From the NCBI GenBank assembly GCA_920105625.2, contig OV050030.1, forward strand, positions 249,271,889 through 249,335,888: a DNA stretch of 64,000 nucleotides. The letters run 5' to 3'. A model generated the notes under the pieces. The model was not told the origin of the DNA. It ran no database searches and saw only the letters and a program-made list of their open reading frames with translations. The position numbers and the translations under genes were made by a program. Position 1 is the stretch's first letter, and each line of letters starts with the position of its first letter. Of the stretch, positions 25,361 to 39,270 are shown in pieces. Source of the stretch: Clusia tigrina. Lineage: Eukaryota > Arthropoda > Insecta > Diptera > Clusiidae.

Positions 25361-27235
25361 TACTGGAGCGTCATAAAAACTTGAACTTTTGTAACAATAA
25401 AGTACTCGAGCCTCTTGTCAATTTAAGCTATCGCTCAAAGCTATGCTACCCTTGAGTCCCAAATCAAACACTGATAAAACTTCAAATGGCCCTAACTTCT
25501 ATACGGTATGTCCTACACCTATCATAGTTTGCAAACATACAAATGCTTTTAACTTTTTACTGGAGCGTCATAAAACCTTGAAATTTTGTAACGATAAAGT
25601 ACTAGAGCCTCTTGTCAATTTAAGCTATCGCTCAAAGCTATGCTACCCTTGAGTTCCAAATCAAACACTGATAAAACTTCAAATGGCCCTAACTTTTATA
25701 CGAAACGTCCTACACCTATCAAAGTTTGCAACATACAAATGCTTGTAACTTTTTACTGGAGCGTCATAAAACCTTGAAATTTTGTAACAATAAGTTACTC
25801 GAGCTTCTTGTCAATTTAAGCTATCGCTCAAAGCTATGCTACCCTTGAGTCCCAAATCAAACACTGATAAAACTTCAAATGGCCCTAACTTTTATATGGT
25901 ACTTCCTACACCTATCAAAGTTTGCAAAATACAAATGCTTGTGACTTTTTACTCGAGCGTCATAAAACCTTGAAATTTTGTAGCAATAAAGTACTTGAGC
26001 CTCTTGTCAATTTAAGCTATCGCTCAAAGCTATGCTACCCTTGAGTCCCAAATCAAACATTGATAAAAATTCAAATGGCCCTAACTTCTATACGGTACGT
26101 CCTACACCTATCTAAGTTTGCAACATACAAACGCTTGTAACTTTTTACGGGAGCGTCATAAAACCTTGAAATTTTGTAACAATGAAGTACTCGAGCCTCT
26201 TGTCAATTTAAGTTATCGCTCAAAGCTATGCTACCCTTGAGTCCCAAATCAAACACTGATTAAACTTCAAATGGCCCTAACTTCTATACGATACGTCCTA
26301 CACCTATCAAAGTTTGCAACATACAAATGCTTGTGACTTTTTACTCGAGCGTCATAAAACCTTGAAATTTTGTAACAATAAAGTACCCGAGCCTCTTGTC
26401 AATTTAAGCTATCGCTCAAAGCTATGCTACCCTTGAGTCCCAAATCAAACATTGATAAAAATTCAAATGGCCCTAACTTCTATACGGTACGTCCTACACC
26501 TATCAAAGTTTGCAACATACAAATGCTTGTAACTTTTTACTGGAGCGTCATAAAAACTTGAACTTTTGTAACAATAAAGTACTCGAGCCTCTTGTCAATT
26601 TAAGCTATCGCTCAAAGCTGTGCTACCCTTGAGTCCCAAATCAAACACTGATAAAACATCAAATGGCCCTAACTTCTATACGGTACGTCCTACACCTATC
26701 AAAGTTTGCAACATACAAATGCTTTTAACTTTTTACTGGAGCGTCATAAAACCTTGAAATTTTGTAACAATAAAGTACTCGAACCTCTTGTCAATTTAAG
26801 CAATCGCTCAAAGCTATGCTACCCTTGAGTCCCACATCAAACACTGATAAAATTTCAAATGGCCCTAACTTCTATACGGTACATCCTACACCTATCAAAG
26901 TTTGCAACATACAAATGCTTGTAACTTTTTACTGAAGCGTCATAAAACCTTGAAATTTTGTAACAATAAAGTACTCGAGCCTCTTGTCATTTTAAGCTAT
27001 CGCTCACAGCTATGCTACCCTTGAGTCCCAAATCAAACATTGATAAAACTTCAAATGGCCCTAACTTCTATACGGTACGTCCTACACCTATCAAAGTTTA
27101 CAACATATAAATGCTTGTAACTTTTTACTGGAGCGTCATAAAACCTTGAAATTTTGTAACAATAAGTTACTCGAGCTTCTTGTCAATTTAAGCTATCGCT
27201 CAAAGCTATGCTACCCTTGAGTCCCAAATCAAACA
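25361..27235 (+). repeat. 13/14-monomer block, left copy
   Basis: Pairs with 27910-29980, at an offset of 2549 up to about 26000 and 2745 from 26101 on; the difference is one monomer. Shared marks are TATCATAGTTTGCAAAC (first type B unit), TACTAGAGCC, TGTAGCAATAAAG, TATCTAAGTTTGC with AAACGCTTG, GATTAAACTTC, GCTGTGCTAC and AATAAGTTAC. Confidence 0.8.
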
Positions 27236-27909
27236 TTGATAAAACTTCAAATGGCCCTAACTTCTATACGGCACGTCCTACACCTATCAAAGTTTGCAAC
27301 ATACAAATGCTTGTAACTTTTTACTGGAGCGTCATAAAAACTTGAACTTTTGTAACAATAAAGTACTCGAGCCTCTTGTCAATTTAAGCTATCGCTCAAA
27401 GCTATGCTACCCTTGAGTCCCAAATTAAACACTTATAAAACTTCAAATGGCCCTAACTTCTATACGGTACGCCCTACACCTATCTAAGTTTGCAACATAC
27501 AAACGCTTGTAACTTTTTTCGGGAGCGTCATAGAACCTTGAAATTTTGTAACAATGAAGTACTCGAGCCTCTTGTCAATTTAAGCTATCGCTCAAAGCTA
27601 TGCTACCCTTGAGTCCCAAATCGAACACTGATTAAACTTCAAATGGCCCTAACTTCTATACGATACGTCCTACACCTATCAAAGTTTGCAACATACAAAT
27701 GCTTGTGACTTTTTACTCGAGCGTCATAAAACCTTGAAATTTTGTAACAATAAAGTACTCGAACCCCTTGTCAATTTAAGCTATCGCTCAAAGCTATACT
27801 ACCCGTGAGTCCCAAATCAAACATTGATAAAACTTCAAATGGCCCTAACTTCTATACGGTACGTCCTACACCTATCAAAGTTTGCAACATACAAATGCTT
27901 GTAACTTTT

Positions 27910-29980
27910 TACTGGAGCGTCATAAAAACTTGAACTTTTGTAACAATAAAGTACTCGAGCCTCTTGTCAATTTAAGCTATCGCTCAAAGCTATGCTACCC
28001 TTGAGTCCCAAATCAAACACTGATAAAACTTCAAATGGCCCTAACTTCTATACGGTATGTCCTACACCTATCATAGTTTGCAAACATACAAATGCTTTTA
28101 ACTTTTTACTGGAGCGTCATAAAACCTTGAAATTTTGTAACAATAAAGTACTAGAGCCTCTTGTCAATTTAAGCTATCGCTCAAAGCTATGCTACCCTTG
28201 AGTTCCAAATCAAACACTGATAAAACTTCAAATGGCCCTAACTTCTATACGATACGTCCTACACCTATCAAAGTTTGCAACATACAAATGCTTGTAACTT
28301 TTTACTGGAGCGTCATAAAACCTTGAAATTTTGTAACAATAAGTTACTCGAGCTTCTTGTCAATTTAAGCTATCGCTCAAAGCTATGCTACCCTTGAGTC
28401 CCAAATCAAACACTGAGAAAACTTCAAATGGCCCTAACTTTTATACGGTACTTCCTACACCTATCAAAGTTTGCAAAATACAAATGCTTGTGACTTTTTA
28501 CTCGAGCGTCATAAAACCTTGAAATTTTGTAGCAATAAAGTACTCGAGCCTCTTGTCAATTTAAGCTATCGCTCACAGCTATGCTACCCTTGAGTCCCAA
28601 ATCAAACATTGATAAAACTTCAAATGGCCCTAACTTCTATACGGTACGTCCTACACCTATCAAAGTTTGCAACATACAAATGCTTGTAACTTTTTACTGG
28701 AGCGTCATAAAACCTTGAAATTTTGTAACAATAAAGTACTCGAGCCTCTTGTCAATTTAAGCTATCGCTCAAAGCTATGTTACCCTTGAGTCCCAAATCA
28801 AACACTGATAAAATTTCAAATGGCCCTAACTTCTATACGGTACGTCCTACACCTATCTAAGTTTGCAACATACAAACGCTTGTAACTTTTTACGGGAGCG
28901 TCATAAAACCTTGAAATTTTGTAACAATGAAGTACTCGAGCCTCTTGTTAATTTAAGCTATCGCTCAAAGCTATGCTACCCTTGAGTCCCAAATCAAACA
29001 CTGATTAAACTTCAAATGGCCCTAACTTCTATACGATGCGTCCTACACCTATCAAAGTTTGCAACATACAAATGCTTGTGACTTTTTACTCGAGCGTCAT
29101 AAAACCTTGAAATTTTGTAACAATAAAGTACTCGAGCCTCTTGTCAATTTAAGCTATCGCTCAAAGCTATGCTACCCTTGAGTCCCAAATCAAACATTGA
29201 TAAAACTTCAAATGGCCCTAACTTCTATACGGTACGTCCTACACCTATCAAAGTTTGCAACATACAAATGCTTGTAACTTTTTACTGGAGCGTCATAAAA
29301 ACTTGAACTTTTGTAACAATAAAGTACTCGAGCCTCTTGTCAATTTAAGCTATCGCTCAAAGCTGTGCTACACTTGAGTCCCAAATCAAACACTGATAAA
29401 ACATCAAATGGCCCTAACTTCTATACGGTACGTCCTACACCTATCAAAGTTTGCAACATACAAATGCTTTTAACTTTTTACTGGAGCGTCATAAAACCTT
29501 GAAATTTTGTAACAATAAACTACTCGAGCCTCTTGTCAATTTAAGCAATCGCTCAAAGCTATGCTACCCTTGAGTCCCACATCAAACACTGATAAAATTT
29601 CAAATGGCCCTAACTTCTATACGGTACATCCTACACCTATCAAAGTTTGCAACATACAAATACTTGTAACTTTTTACTGAAGCGTCATAAAACCTTGAAA
29701 TTTTGTAACAATAAAGTACTCGAGCCTCTTGTCATTTTAAGAAATCGCTCACAGCTATGCTACCCTTGAGTCCCAAATCAAACATTGATAAAACTTCAAA
29801 TGGCCCTAACTTCTATACGGTACGTCCTACACCTATCAAAGTTTGCAACATATAAATGCTTGTAACTTTTTACTGGAGCGTCATAAAACCTTGAAATTTT
29901 GTAACAATAAGTTACTCGAGCTTCTTGTCAATTTAAGCTATCGCTCAAAGCTATGCTACCCTTGAGTCCCAAATCAAACA
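27910..29980 (+). repeat. 13/14-monomer block, right copy
   Basis: Partner of 25361-27235, with one extra monomer (about 28560-28755, CACAGCTATGC type). Within both copies TATCTAAGTTTGC appears at 26101, 27473 and 28846, exactly 1372-1373 bp (seven monomers) apart, then at 30414 (eight monomers). A seven-monomer period therefore underlies the larger one. Confidence 0.8.
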
Positions 29981-32900
29981 CTGATAAAACTTCAAATGGC
30001 CCTAACTTTTATACGGTACTTCCTACACCTATCAAAGTTTGCAACATACAAATGCTTGTGACGTTTTACTCGAGCGTCATAAAACCTTGAAATTTTGTAG
30101 CAATAAAGTACTCGAGCCTCTTGTCAATTTAAGCTATCGCTCACAGCTATGCTACCCTTGAGTCCCAAATCAAACATTGATAAAACTTCAAATGGCCCTA
30201 ACTTCTATACGGTACGTCCTACACCTATCAAAGTTTGCAACATACAAATGCTTGTAACTTTTTACTGGAGCGTCATAAAACCTTGAAATTTTGTAACAAT
30301 AAAGTACTCGAGCCTCTTGTCAATTTAAGCTATCGCTCAAAGCTATGTTACCCTTGAGTCCCAAATCAAACACTGATAAAATTTCAAATGGCCCTTACTT
30401 CTATACGGTACGTCCTACACCTATCTAAGTTTGCAACATACAAACGCTTGTGACTTTTTACTCGAGCGTCATAAAACCTTGAAATTTTGTAACAATAAAG
30501 TACTCGAGCCTCTTGTTAGTTTAAGCTATCGCTCAAAGCTGTGCTACCCTTGAGTCCCAAATCAAACACTGATAAAATTTCAAATGGCCCTAACTTCTAT
30601 ACGGTACATCCTACACCTATCAAAGTTTGCAACATACAAATGCTTGTAACTTTTTACTGAAGCGTCATAAAACCTTGAAATTTTGTAACAATAAAGTACT
30701 CGAGCCTCTTGTCAATTTAAGCTATCGCTCACAGCTATGCTACCCTTGAGACCCAAATCAAACACTGATAAAACTTCAAATGGCCCTAACTTCTATACGG
30801 TACGTCCTACACCTATTAAAGTTTGCAACATACAAATGCTTGTAACTTTTTACTGGAGCGTCACAAAACCTTAAAATTTTGTAACAATAAAGTACTCGAG
30901 TCTCTTGTCAATTTAAGCTATCGCTCAAAGCTATGCTACCCTTGAGTCCCAAATCAAACACTGATACAACTTCAAATGGCCCTAACTTCTATACGGTAGG
31001 TCCTACACCTATCAAAGTTTGCAACATACAAATGCTTGTAACTTTTTACTGGAGCGTCATAAAACCTTGCAATTTTGTACCAATAAAGTACTTGAGCCTC
31101 TTGTCAATTTAAGCTATCGCTCAAAGCTATGCTACCCTTGAGTCCCAAATCAAACACTGATAAAATTTCAAATGGCCCTAAGTTCTATATGGTACGTCCT
31201 ACACCTATCAAAGTTTGCAACATACAAATGCTTGTAACTTTTTACTGGAGCGTCATAAAACCTTGAAATTTTGTAACAATACGGCACTCGAGCTTCTTGT
31301 CAATTTAAGCTATCGCTCAATGCTATGCTACCCTTGAGTCCCAAATCAAACACTGATAAAACTTCAAATGGCCCTAACTTCTATACGGTACTTCCTACAA
31401 CTATCAAAGTTTGCAACATACAAATGCTTGTGACTTTTTACTCGAGCGTCATAAAACCTTGAAATTTTGTAACAATAAGGCAGTCGAGCTTCTTGTCAAT
31501 TTAAGCTATCGCTCAAAGCTATGCTACCCTTGAGTCCCAAATCAAACACTGATAAAAGTTCAGATGGCCCTAACTTCTATACGGTACGTCCTACACCTAT
31601 CAAAGTTTGCAACATACAAATGCTTGTAACTTTTTATGGGAGCGTCATAACACCTTGAAATTTTGTAACAATAAAGTACTCGAGCCTCTTGTCAATTTAA
31701 GCTATCGCTCAAAGCTATGCTACCCTTGAGTCCCAAATCAAACACTGATAAAACTTAAAATGGCCCTAACTTCTATACGGTACGTCCTACACCTATCAAA
31801 GTTTGCAACATACAAATGCTTGTAACTTTTTACTGGAGCGTCATAAAACCTTGAAATTTTGTAACAATAAAGTACTCGAGCCTCTTGTCAACTTAAGCTA
31901 TCACTCAAAGCTGTGCTACCGTTTAGTCCCAAATCAAACACTGATAAAACTTCAAATGGCCCTAACTTCTATACGGTACGTCCTACACCTATCATAGTTT
32001 GCAAACATACAAATTCTTGTAACTTTTTACGGGAGCGTCATAAAACCTTGAAATTTTGTAACAATAAAGTACTCGAGCTTCTTGTCAATTTAAGCTATCG
32101 CTCAAAGCTGTGCTACCCTTGAGTCCCAAATCAAACACTGATAAAACATCAAATGGCCCTAACTTCTATACGGTACGTCCTACACCTATCATAGTTTGCA
32201 AACATAAAAATTCTTGTAACTTTTTACGGGAGCGTCATAAAATCTTCAAATTTTGTAACAATAAAGTACTCGAGCCTCTTGCCAATTTAAGCTATCGCTC
32301 AAAGCTGTGCTACCGTTTAGTCCCAAATCAAACACTGATAAAACATCAAATGGCCCTAACTTCTATACGGTACGTCCCTCACCTATCAAAGTTTGCAACA
32401 TACAAATGCTTGTGACATTTTACTCGAGCGTCATAAAACCTTGAAATTTTGTAACAATAAAGTACTCGAGCCTCTTGTCAATTTAAGCTATCGCTCAAAG
32501 CTATGCTACCCTTGAGTCCCAAATCAAACATTGATAAAACTCCAAATGGCCCTAACTTCTATACGGTACGTCCTACACCTATCAAAGTTTGCAACATACA
32601 AATGCTTGTAACTTCTTACTGGAGCGTCATAAAAACTTGAACTTTTGTAACAATAAAGTACTCGAGCCTCTTGTCAATTTAAGCTATCGCTCAAAGCTAT
32701 GCTACCCTTGAGTCCCAAATCAAACATTGATAAAACTTCAAATGGCCCTAACTTCTATACGGTACGTCCTACACCTATCAAAGTTTGCAACATACAAATG
32801 CTTGTAACTTCTTACTGGAGCGTCATAAAAACTTGAACTTTTGTAACAATAAAGTACTCGAGCCTCTTGTCAATTTAAGCTATCGCTCAAAGCTATGCTA

Positions 32901-34811
32901 CCCTTGAGTCCCAAATCAAACACTGATAAAACATCAAATGGCCCTAACTTCTATACGGTACGTCCTACACCTATCAAAGTTTGCAACATACAAATGCTTT
33001 TAACTTTTTACTGGAGCGTCATAAAACCTTGAAATTTTGTAACAATAAAGTACTCGAGCCTCTTGTCAATTTAAGCTATCGCTCAAAGCTATGCTACCCT
33101 TGAGTCCCAAATCAAACACTGATAAAACTTCAAATGGCCCTAGCTTCTGTACGGTACTTCCTACAACTATCAAAGTGTGCAACATACAAATGCTTGTGAC
33201 TTTTTACTCGAGCGTCATAAAACCTTGAAATTTTGTAACAATAAGGCACTCGAGCTTCTTGTCAATTTAAGCTATCGCTCAAAGCTATGCTACCCTTGAG
33301 TCCCAAACCAAATACTGATAAAAGTTCAGATGGCCCTAACTTCTATACGGTACGTCCTACACCTATCAAAGTTTGCAACATACAAATGCTTGTAACTTTT
33401 TATGGGAGCGTCATAACACCTTGAAATTTTGTAACAATAAGTTACTCGAGCTTCTTGTCAATTTAAGCTATCGCTCAAAGCTATGCTACCCTTGAGTCCC
33501 AAATCAAACACTGATAAAACTTCAAAAGGCCCTAACTTCTATACGGTACTTCCTACACCTATCAAAGTTTGCAACATACAAATGCTTGTGACTTTTACTC
33601 GAGCGTCATAAAACCTTGAAATTTTGTAACAATAAAGTACTCGAGCTTCTTGTCAATTTAAGCTATCGCTCAAAGCTATGCTACCCTTGAGTCCCAAATC
33701 AAACACTGATAAAACTTAAAATGGCCCTAACTTCTATACGGTACGTCCTACACCTATCAAAGTTTGCAACATACAAATGCTTGTAACTTTTTACTGGAGC
33801 GTCATAAAACCTTGAAATTTTGTAACAATAAAGTACTCGAGCCTCTTGTCAATTTAAGCTATCGCTCAAAGCTGTGCTACCCTTGAGTCCCAAATCAAAC
33901 ACTGATAAAACTTCAAATGGCCCTAACTTCTATACGGTACGTCCTACACCTATCATAGTTTGCAAACATACAAATTCTTGTAACTTTTTACGGGAGCGTC
34001 ATAAAACCTTGAAATTTTGTAACAATAAAGTACTCGAGCCTCTTGTCAATTTAAGCTATCGCTCAAAGCTGTGCTACCGTTGAGTCCCAAATCAAACACT
34101 GATAAAACATCAAATGACCCTAACTTCTATACGGTACGTCCTACACCTATCAAAGTTTGCAGCATACAAATGCTTGTGACTTTTTACTCGAGCGTCATAA
34201 AACCTTGAAATTTTGTAACAATAAAGTACTCGAGCCTCTTGTCAATTTAAGCTATCGCTCAAAGCTATGCTACCCTTGAGTCCCAAATCAAACATTGATA
34301 AAACTTCAAATGGCCCTAACTTCTATACGGTACGTCCTACACCTATCAAAGTTTGCAACATACAAATGCTTGTAACTTCTTACTGGAGCGTCATATAAAC
34401 TTGAACTTTTGTAACAATAAAGTACTCGAGCCTCTTGTCAATTTAAGCTATCGCTCAAAGCTATGCTACCCTTGAGTCCCAAATCAAACACTGATAGAAC
34501 TTCAAATGGCCCTAACTTCTATACGGTACTTCCTACACCTATCAAAGTTTGCAACATACAAATGCTTGTGACTTTTTACTCGAGCGTCATAAAACCTTGA
34601 AATTTTGTAACAATAAAGTACTCGAGCCTCTTGTCAATTTAAGCTATCGCTCAAAGCTATGCTACCCTTGAGTCCCAAATCAAACACTGATAAAACTTAA
34701 AATGGCCCTAACTTCTATACGGTACGTCCTACACCTATCAAAGTTTGCAACATACAAATGCTTGTAACTTTTTACTGGAGCGTCATAAAACCTTGAAGTT
34801 TTGTAACAATA

Positions 34812-35003
34812 AAGTACTCGAGCCTCTTGTCAATTTAAGCTATCGCTCAAAGCTGTGCCTGAGTCCCAAATCAAACACTGATAAAACTTCAAATGGCCCT
34901 AACTTCTATACGGTACGTCCTACACCTATCATAGTTTGCAAACATACAAATTCTTGTAACTTTTTACGGGAGCGTCATAAAACCTTGAAATTTTGTAACA
35001 ATA
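34812..35003 (+). repeat. 192-bp type B monomer with 5-bp deletion
   Basis: CTGTGCCTGAGTCCC replaces CTGTGCTACCCTTGAG, so five bases are lost. The deletion joins two chance open frames into one of 104 codons (34745-35059), the longest in the window. Its translation is only the satellite read in two phases, so I do not call a gene. Confidence 0.85.
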
Positions 35004-35199
35004 AAGTACTCGAGCCTCTTGTCAATTTAAGCTATCGCTCAAAGCTATGCTACCCTTGAGTCCCAAATCAAACACTGATAAAACTTCAAATGGCCCTAAC
35101 TTCTATACGGTACGTCCTACACCTATCAAAGTTTGCAACATACAAATGCTTGTAACTTTTTACTGGAGCGTCATAAAACCTTGAAATTTTCTAACAATA
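35004..35199 (+). repeat. Near-consensus 196-bp monomer (type A exemplar)
   Basis: This unit matches the majority base at essentially every position and differs only in TTTTCTAAC where most copies have TTTTGTAAC. It has one CTCGAG (XhoI-type) site beside an AGTACT (ScaI-type) site, and five CpG dinucleotides (near positions 8, 33, 105, 110 and 166). It also contains an internal near-direct repeat, AAGCTATCGCT followed by AAGCTATGCT. I found no CENP-B box. It is useful as a reference for the variants listed below. Confidence 0.9.
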
Positions 35200-36418
35200 A
35201 AGTACTCGAGCCTCTTGTCAATTTAAGCTATCGCTCAAAGCTATGCTACCCTTGAGTCCCACATCAAACACTGATAAAATTTCAAATGGCCCTAACTTCT
35301 ATACGGTACATCCTACACCTATCAAAGTTTGCAACATACAAATGCTTGTAACTTTTTACTGAAGCGTCATAAAACCTTGAAATTTTGTAACAATAAAGTA
35401 CTCGAGCCTCTTGTCAATTTAAGCTATCGCTCACAGCTATGCTACCCTTGAGTCCCAAATCAAACACTGATAAAACTTCAAATGGCCCTAACTTCTATAC
35501 GGTACGTCCTACACCTATTAAAGTTTGCAACATACAAATGCTTGTAACTTTTTACTGGAGCGTCACAAAACCTTAAAATTTTGAAACAATAAAGTACTCG
35601 AGTCTCTTGTCAATTTAAGCTATCGCTCAAAGCTATGCTACCCTTGAGTCCCAAATCAAACACTGATACAACTTCAAATGGCCCTAACTTCTATACGGTA
35701 GGTCCTACACCTATCAAAGTTTGCAACATACAAATGCTTGTAACTTTTTACTGGAGCGTCATAAAACCTTGCAATTTTGTACCAATAAAGTACTTGAGCC
35801 TCTTGTCAATTTAAGCTATCGCTCAAAGCTATGCTACCCTTGAGTCCCAAATCAAACACTGATAAAATTTCAAATGGCCCTAAGTTCTATATGGTACGTC
35901 CTACACCTATCAAAGTTTGCAACATACAAATGCTTGTAACTTTTTATGGGAGCGTCATAACACCTTGAAATTTTGTAACAATAAGTTACTCGAGCTTCTT
36001 GTCAATTTAAGCTATCGCTCAAAGCTATGCTACCCTTGAGTCCCAAATCAAACACTGATAGAACTTCAAAACGCCCTAACTTCTATACGGTACTTCCTAC
36101 AACTATCAAAGTTTGCAACATACAAATGCTTGTGACTTTTTACTCGAGCGTCATAAAACCTTGAAATTTTGTAAATATAAGGCACTCGAGCTTCTTGTCA
36201 ATTTAAGCTATCGCTCAAAGCTATGCTACCCTTGAGTCCCAAATCAAACACTGATAAAAGTTCAGATGGCCCTAACTTCTATACGGTACGTCCTACACCT
36301 ATCAAAGTTTGCAACATACAAATGCTTGTAACTTTTTACGGGAGCGTCATAAAACCTTGAAATTTTGTAACAATAAAGTACTCGAGCCTCTTGTCAATTT
36401 AAGCTATCGCTCAAAGCT

Positions 36419-37401
36419 ATGCTACCCTTGAGTCCCAAATCAAACACTGATAGAACTTCAAATGGCCCTAACTTCTATACGGTACGTCCTACACCTATCA
36501 TAGTTTGCAAACATAAAAATTCTTGTAACTTTTTACGGGAGCGTCATAAAATCTTGAAATTTTGTAACAATAAAGTACTCGAGCCTCTTGTCAATTTAAG
36601 CTATCGCTCAAAGCTGTGCTACCCTTGAGTCCCACATCAAACACTGATAAAATTTCAAATGGCCCTAACTTCTATACGGTACTTCCTACACCTATCAAAG
36701 TTTGCAACATACAAATGCTTGTGACTTTTTACTCGAGCGTCATAAAACCTTGAAATTTTGTAACAATAAAGTACTCGAGCCTCTTGTCAATTTAAGCTAT
36801 CGCTCAAAGCTATGCTACCCTTGAGTCCCAAATCAAACACTGATAAAACTTAAAATGGCCCTAACTTCTATACAGTACGTCCTACACCTATCAAAGTTTG
36901 CAACATACAAATGCTTGTAACTTTTTACTGGAGCGTCATAAAACCTTGAAGTTTTGTAACAATAAAGTACTCGAGCCTCTTGTCAATTTAAGCTATCGCT
37001 CAAAGCTGTGCTACCCTTGAGTCCCAAATCAAACACTGATAAAACTTCAAATGGCCCTAACTTCTATACGGTACGTCCTACACCTATCATAGTTTGCAAA
37101 CATACAAATTCTTGTAACTTTTTACGGGAGCGTCATAAAACCTTGAAATTTTGTAACAATAAAGTACTCGAGCCTCTTGTCAATTTAAGCTATCGCTCAA
37201 AGCTATGCTACCCTTGAGTCCCAAATCAAACACTGATAAAACTTCAAATGGCCATAACTTCTATACGGTACGTCCTACACCTATTATAATTTGCAAACAT
37301 AAAAATTCTTGTAACTTTTTACGGGAGCGTCATAAAATCTTGAAATTTTGTAACAATAAAGTACTCGAGCCTCTTGTCAATTTAAGCTATCGCTCAAAGC
37401 T
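36419..37401 (+). repeat. Five-monomer module, copy M1
   Basis: Order B(197)-A(196)-A(196)-B(197)-B(197), total 983 bp. Unit 1 has GATAGAACTTC and ACATAAAAATTCTTG. Unit 2 has CACATCAAAC, AAAATTTC, TACTTCC and TTGTGACTTTTTACTCGAG. Unit 3 has AACTTAAAATGG and GAAGTTTTG. Unit 4 has ACATACAAATTCTTG. Unit 5 has GGCCATAAC, TAATTTGC and AAATCTTG. Private marks are TACAGTACG in unit 3 and CTATTATAATTTGC in unit 5. Confidence 0.87.
37008..37204 (+). repeat. 197-bp monomer subfamily (type B exemplar)
   Basis: Type B units differ from type A by CATAGTTTGCAAACATAC in place of CAAAGTTTGCAACATAC, a substitution plus one inserted A. Most also carry AAATTCTTG instead of AAATGCTTG, and many have CTGTGCTACC. 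The extra base makes the unit 197 bp and shifts the frame, which is why repeated 69-residue open frames appear on these monomers. The first type B unit I see is at about 25.5 kb, still with ATGCTTTT. The ATTCTTG form starts near 32.0 kb and is abundant to the right. It is a lineage marker, not a gene. Confidence 0.88.
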
Positions 37402-39270
37402 GTGCTACCCTTGAGTCCCACATCAAACACTGATAAAATTTCAAATGGCCCTAACTTCTATACGGTACATCCTACACCTATCAAAGTTTGCAACATACAA
37501 ATGCTTGTAACTTTTTACTGGAGCGTCATAAAACCTTGAAATTTTGTAACAATAAAGTACTCGAGCCTCTTGTCAATTTAAGCTATCGCTCACAGCTATG
37601 CTACCCTTGAGTCCCAAATCAAACATTGATAAAACTTCAAATGGCCCTAACTTCTATACGGTACGTCCTACACCTATCAAAGTTTGCAACATACAAATGC
37701 TTGTAACTTTTTACTGAAGCGTCATAAAACCTTGAAATTTTGTAACAATAAAGTACTCGAGCCTCTTGTCAATTTAAGCTATCGCTCACAGCTATGCTAC
37801 CCTTGAGTCCCAAATCAAACACTGATAAAACTTCAAATGGCCCTAACTTCTATACGGTACGTCCTGCACCTATTAAAGTTTGCAACATACAAATGCTTGT
37901 AACTTTTTACTGGAGCGTCACAAAACCTTAAAATTTTGAAACAATAAAGTACTCGAGCCTCTTGTCAATTTAAGCTATCGCTCAAAGCTGTGCTACCCTT
38001 GAGTCCCACATTAAACACTGATAAAATTTCAAATGGCCCTAACTTCTATACGGTACATCCTACACCTATCAAAGTTTGCAACATACAAATGCTTGTAACT
38101 TTTTACTGAAGCGTCATAAAACCTTGAAATTTTGTAACAATAAAGTACTCGAGCCTCTTGTCAATTTAAGCTATCGCTCAATGCTATGCTACCGTTGAGT
38201 CCCAAATCAAGAACTGATAAAACATCAAATGGCCCTAACTTCTATACGGTACGTCCTACACCTATCAAAGTTTGCAACATACAAATGCTTTTAACTTTTT
38301 ACTGGAGCGTCATAAAACCTTGAAATTTTGTAACAATAAAGTACTCGAGCCTCTTGTCAATTTAAGCTATCGCTCAAAGCTATGCTACCCTTGAGTCCCA
38401 AATCAAACACTGATAAAACTTCAAATGGCCCTAACTTCTGTACGGTACTTCCTACAGCTATCAAAGTTTGCAACATACAAATGCTTGTGACTTTTTACTC
38501 GAGCGTCATAAAACCTTGAAATTTTGTAACAATAAGGCACTCGAGCTTCTTGTCAATTTAAGCTATCGCTCAAAGCTATGCTACCCTTGAGTCCCAAATC
38601 AAACACTGATAAAAGTTCAGATGGCCCTAACATCTATACGATACGTCCTACACCTATCAAAGTTTGCAACATACAAATGCTTGTAACTTTTTATGGGAGC
38701 GTCATAACACCTTGAAATTTTGTAACAATGAGTTACTCGAGCTTCTTGTCAATTTAAGCTATCGCTCAAAGCTATGCTACCCTTGACTCCCAAATCAAAC
38801 ACTGATAAAACTTCAAAAGGCCCTAACTTCTATACGGTACTTCCTACACCTATCAAAGTTTGCAACATACAAATGCTTGTGACTTTTTACTCGAGCGTCA
38901 TAAAACCTTGAAATTTTGTAACAATAAAGTACTCGAGCTTCTTGTCAATTTAATCTATCGCTCAAAGCTATGCTACCCTTGAGTCCCAAATCAAACACTG
39001 ATAAAACTTAAAATGGCCCTAACTTCTATACGGTACTTCCTACACCTATCAAAGTTTGCAACATACAAATGCTTGTGACTTTTTACGGGAGCGTCATAAA
39101 ACCTTGAAATTTTGTAACAATAAAGTACTCGAGCCTCTTGTCAATTTAAGCTATCGCTCAAAGCTGTGCTGCCGTTGAGTCCCAAATCAAACACTGATAA
39201 AACATCAAATGGCCCTAACTTCTATACGGTACGTCCTACACCTATCAAAGTTTGCAACATACAAATGCTT
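37310..39270 (+). repeat. 1,960-bp tandem duplication, left copy
   Basis: Ten monomers, matching 39271-41235 at a constant offset of exactly 1960. Shared rare marks are GTCCTGCACCTATTAAAG, CACAAAACCTTAAAATTTTG, CACATTAAAC, CTTCTGTACGG with CTACAGC, AACATCTATACG, AATGAGTTAC, TTTAATCTATCG and GCTGTGCTGCC. Private to this copy are CAATGCTATGCTACCG and CAAGAACTG near 38180-38215. Confidence 0.86.

Larger units (their letters stand above)
29981..36418 (+). repeat. Transition zone where type B monomers expand
   Basis: About 33 monomers mixing type A and type B. The ATTCTTG form of type B appears near 32009 and a double type B pair at 31913/32110. The AACTTCTTACTGG plus AAAAACTTGAAC unit first appears near 32612. 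The segment 30720-31220 (CACAAAACCTTAAAATTTTG, GAGTCTCTTG, GATACAACTTC, GGTAGGTCC, TTGCAATTTTGTACC, TAAGTTCTATATGG) recurs at 35422-35922 at an offset of 4702. Confidence 0.78.

Noticed and set aside
34745..35059. 104-codon open frame, the longest in the window
   Set aside because: It is the satellite read in two phases, joined by a 5-bp deletion. It contains the same peptide segment twice, has no recognisable domain or start context, and overlaps no non-repetitive sequence.
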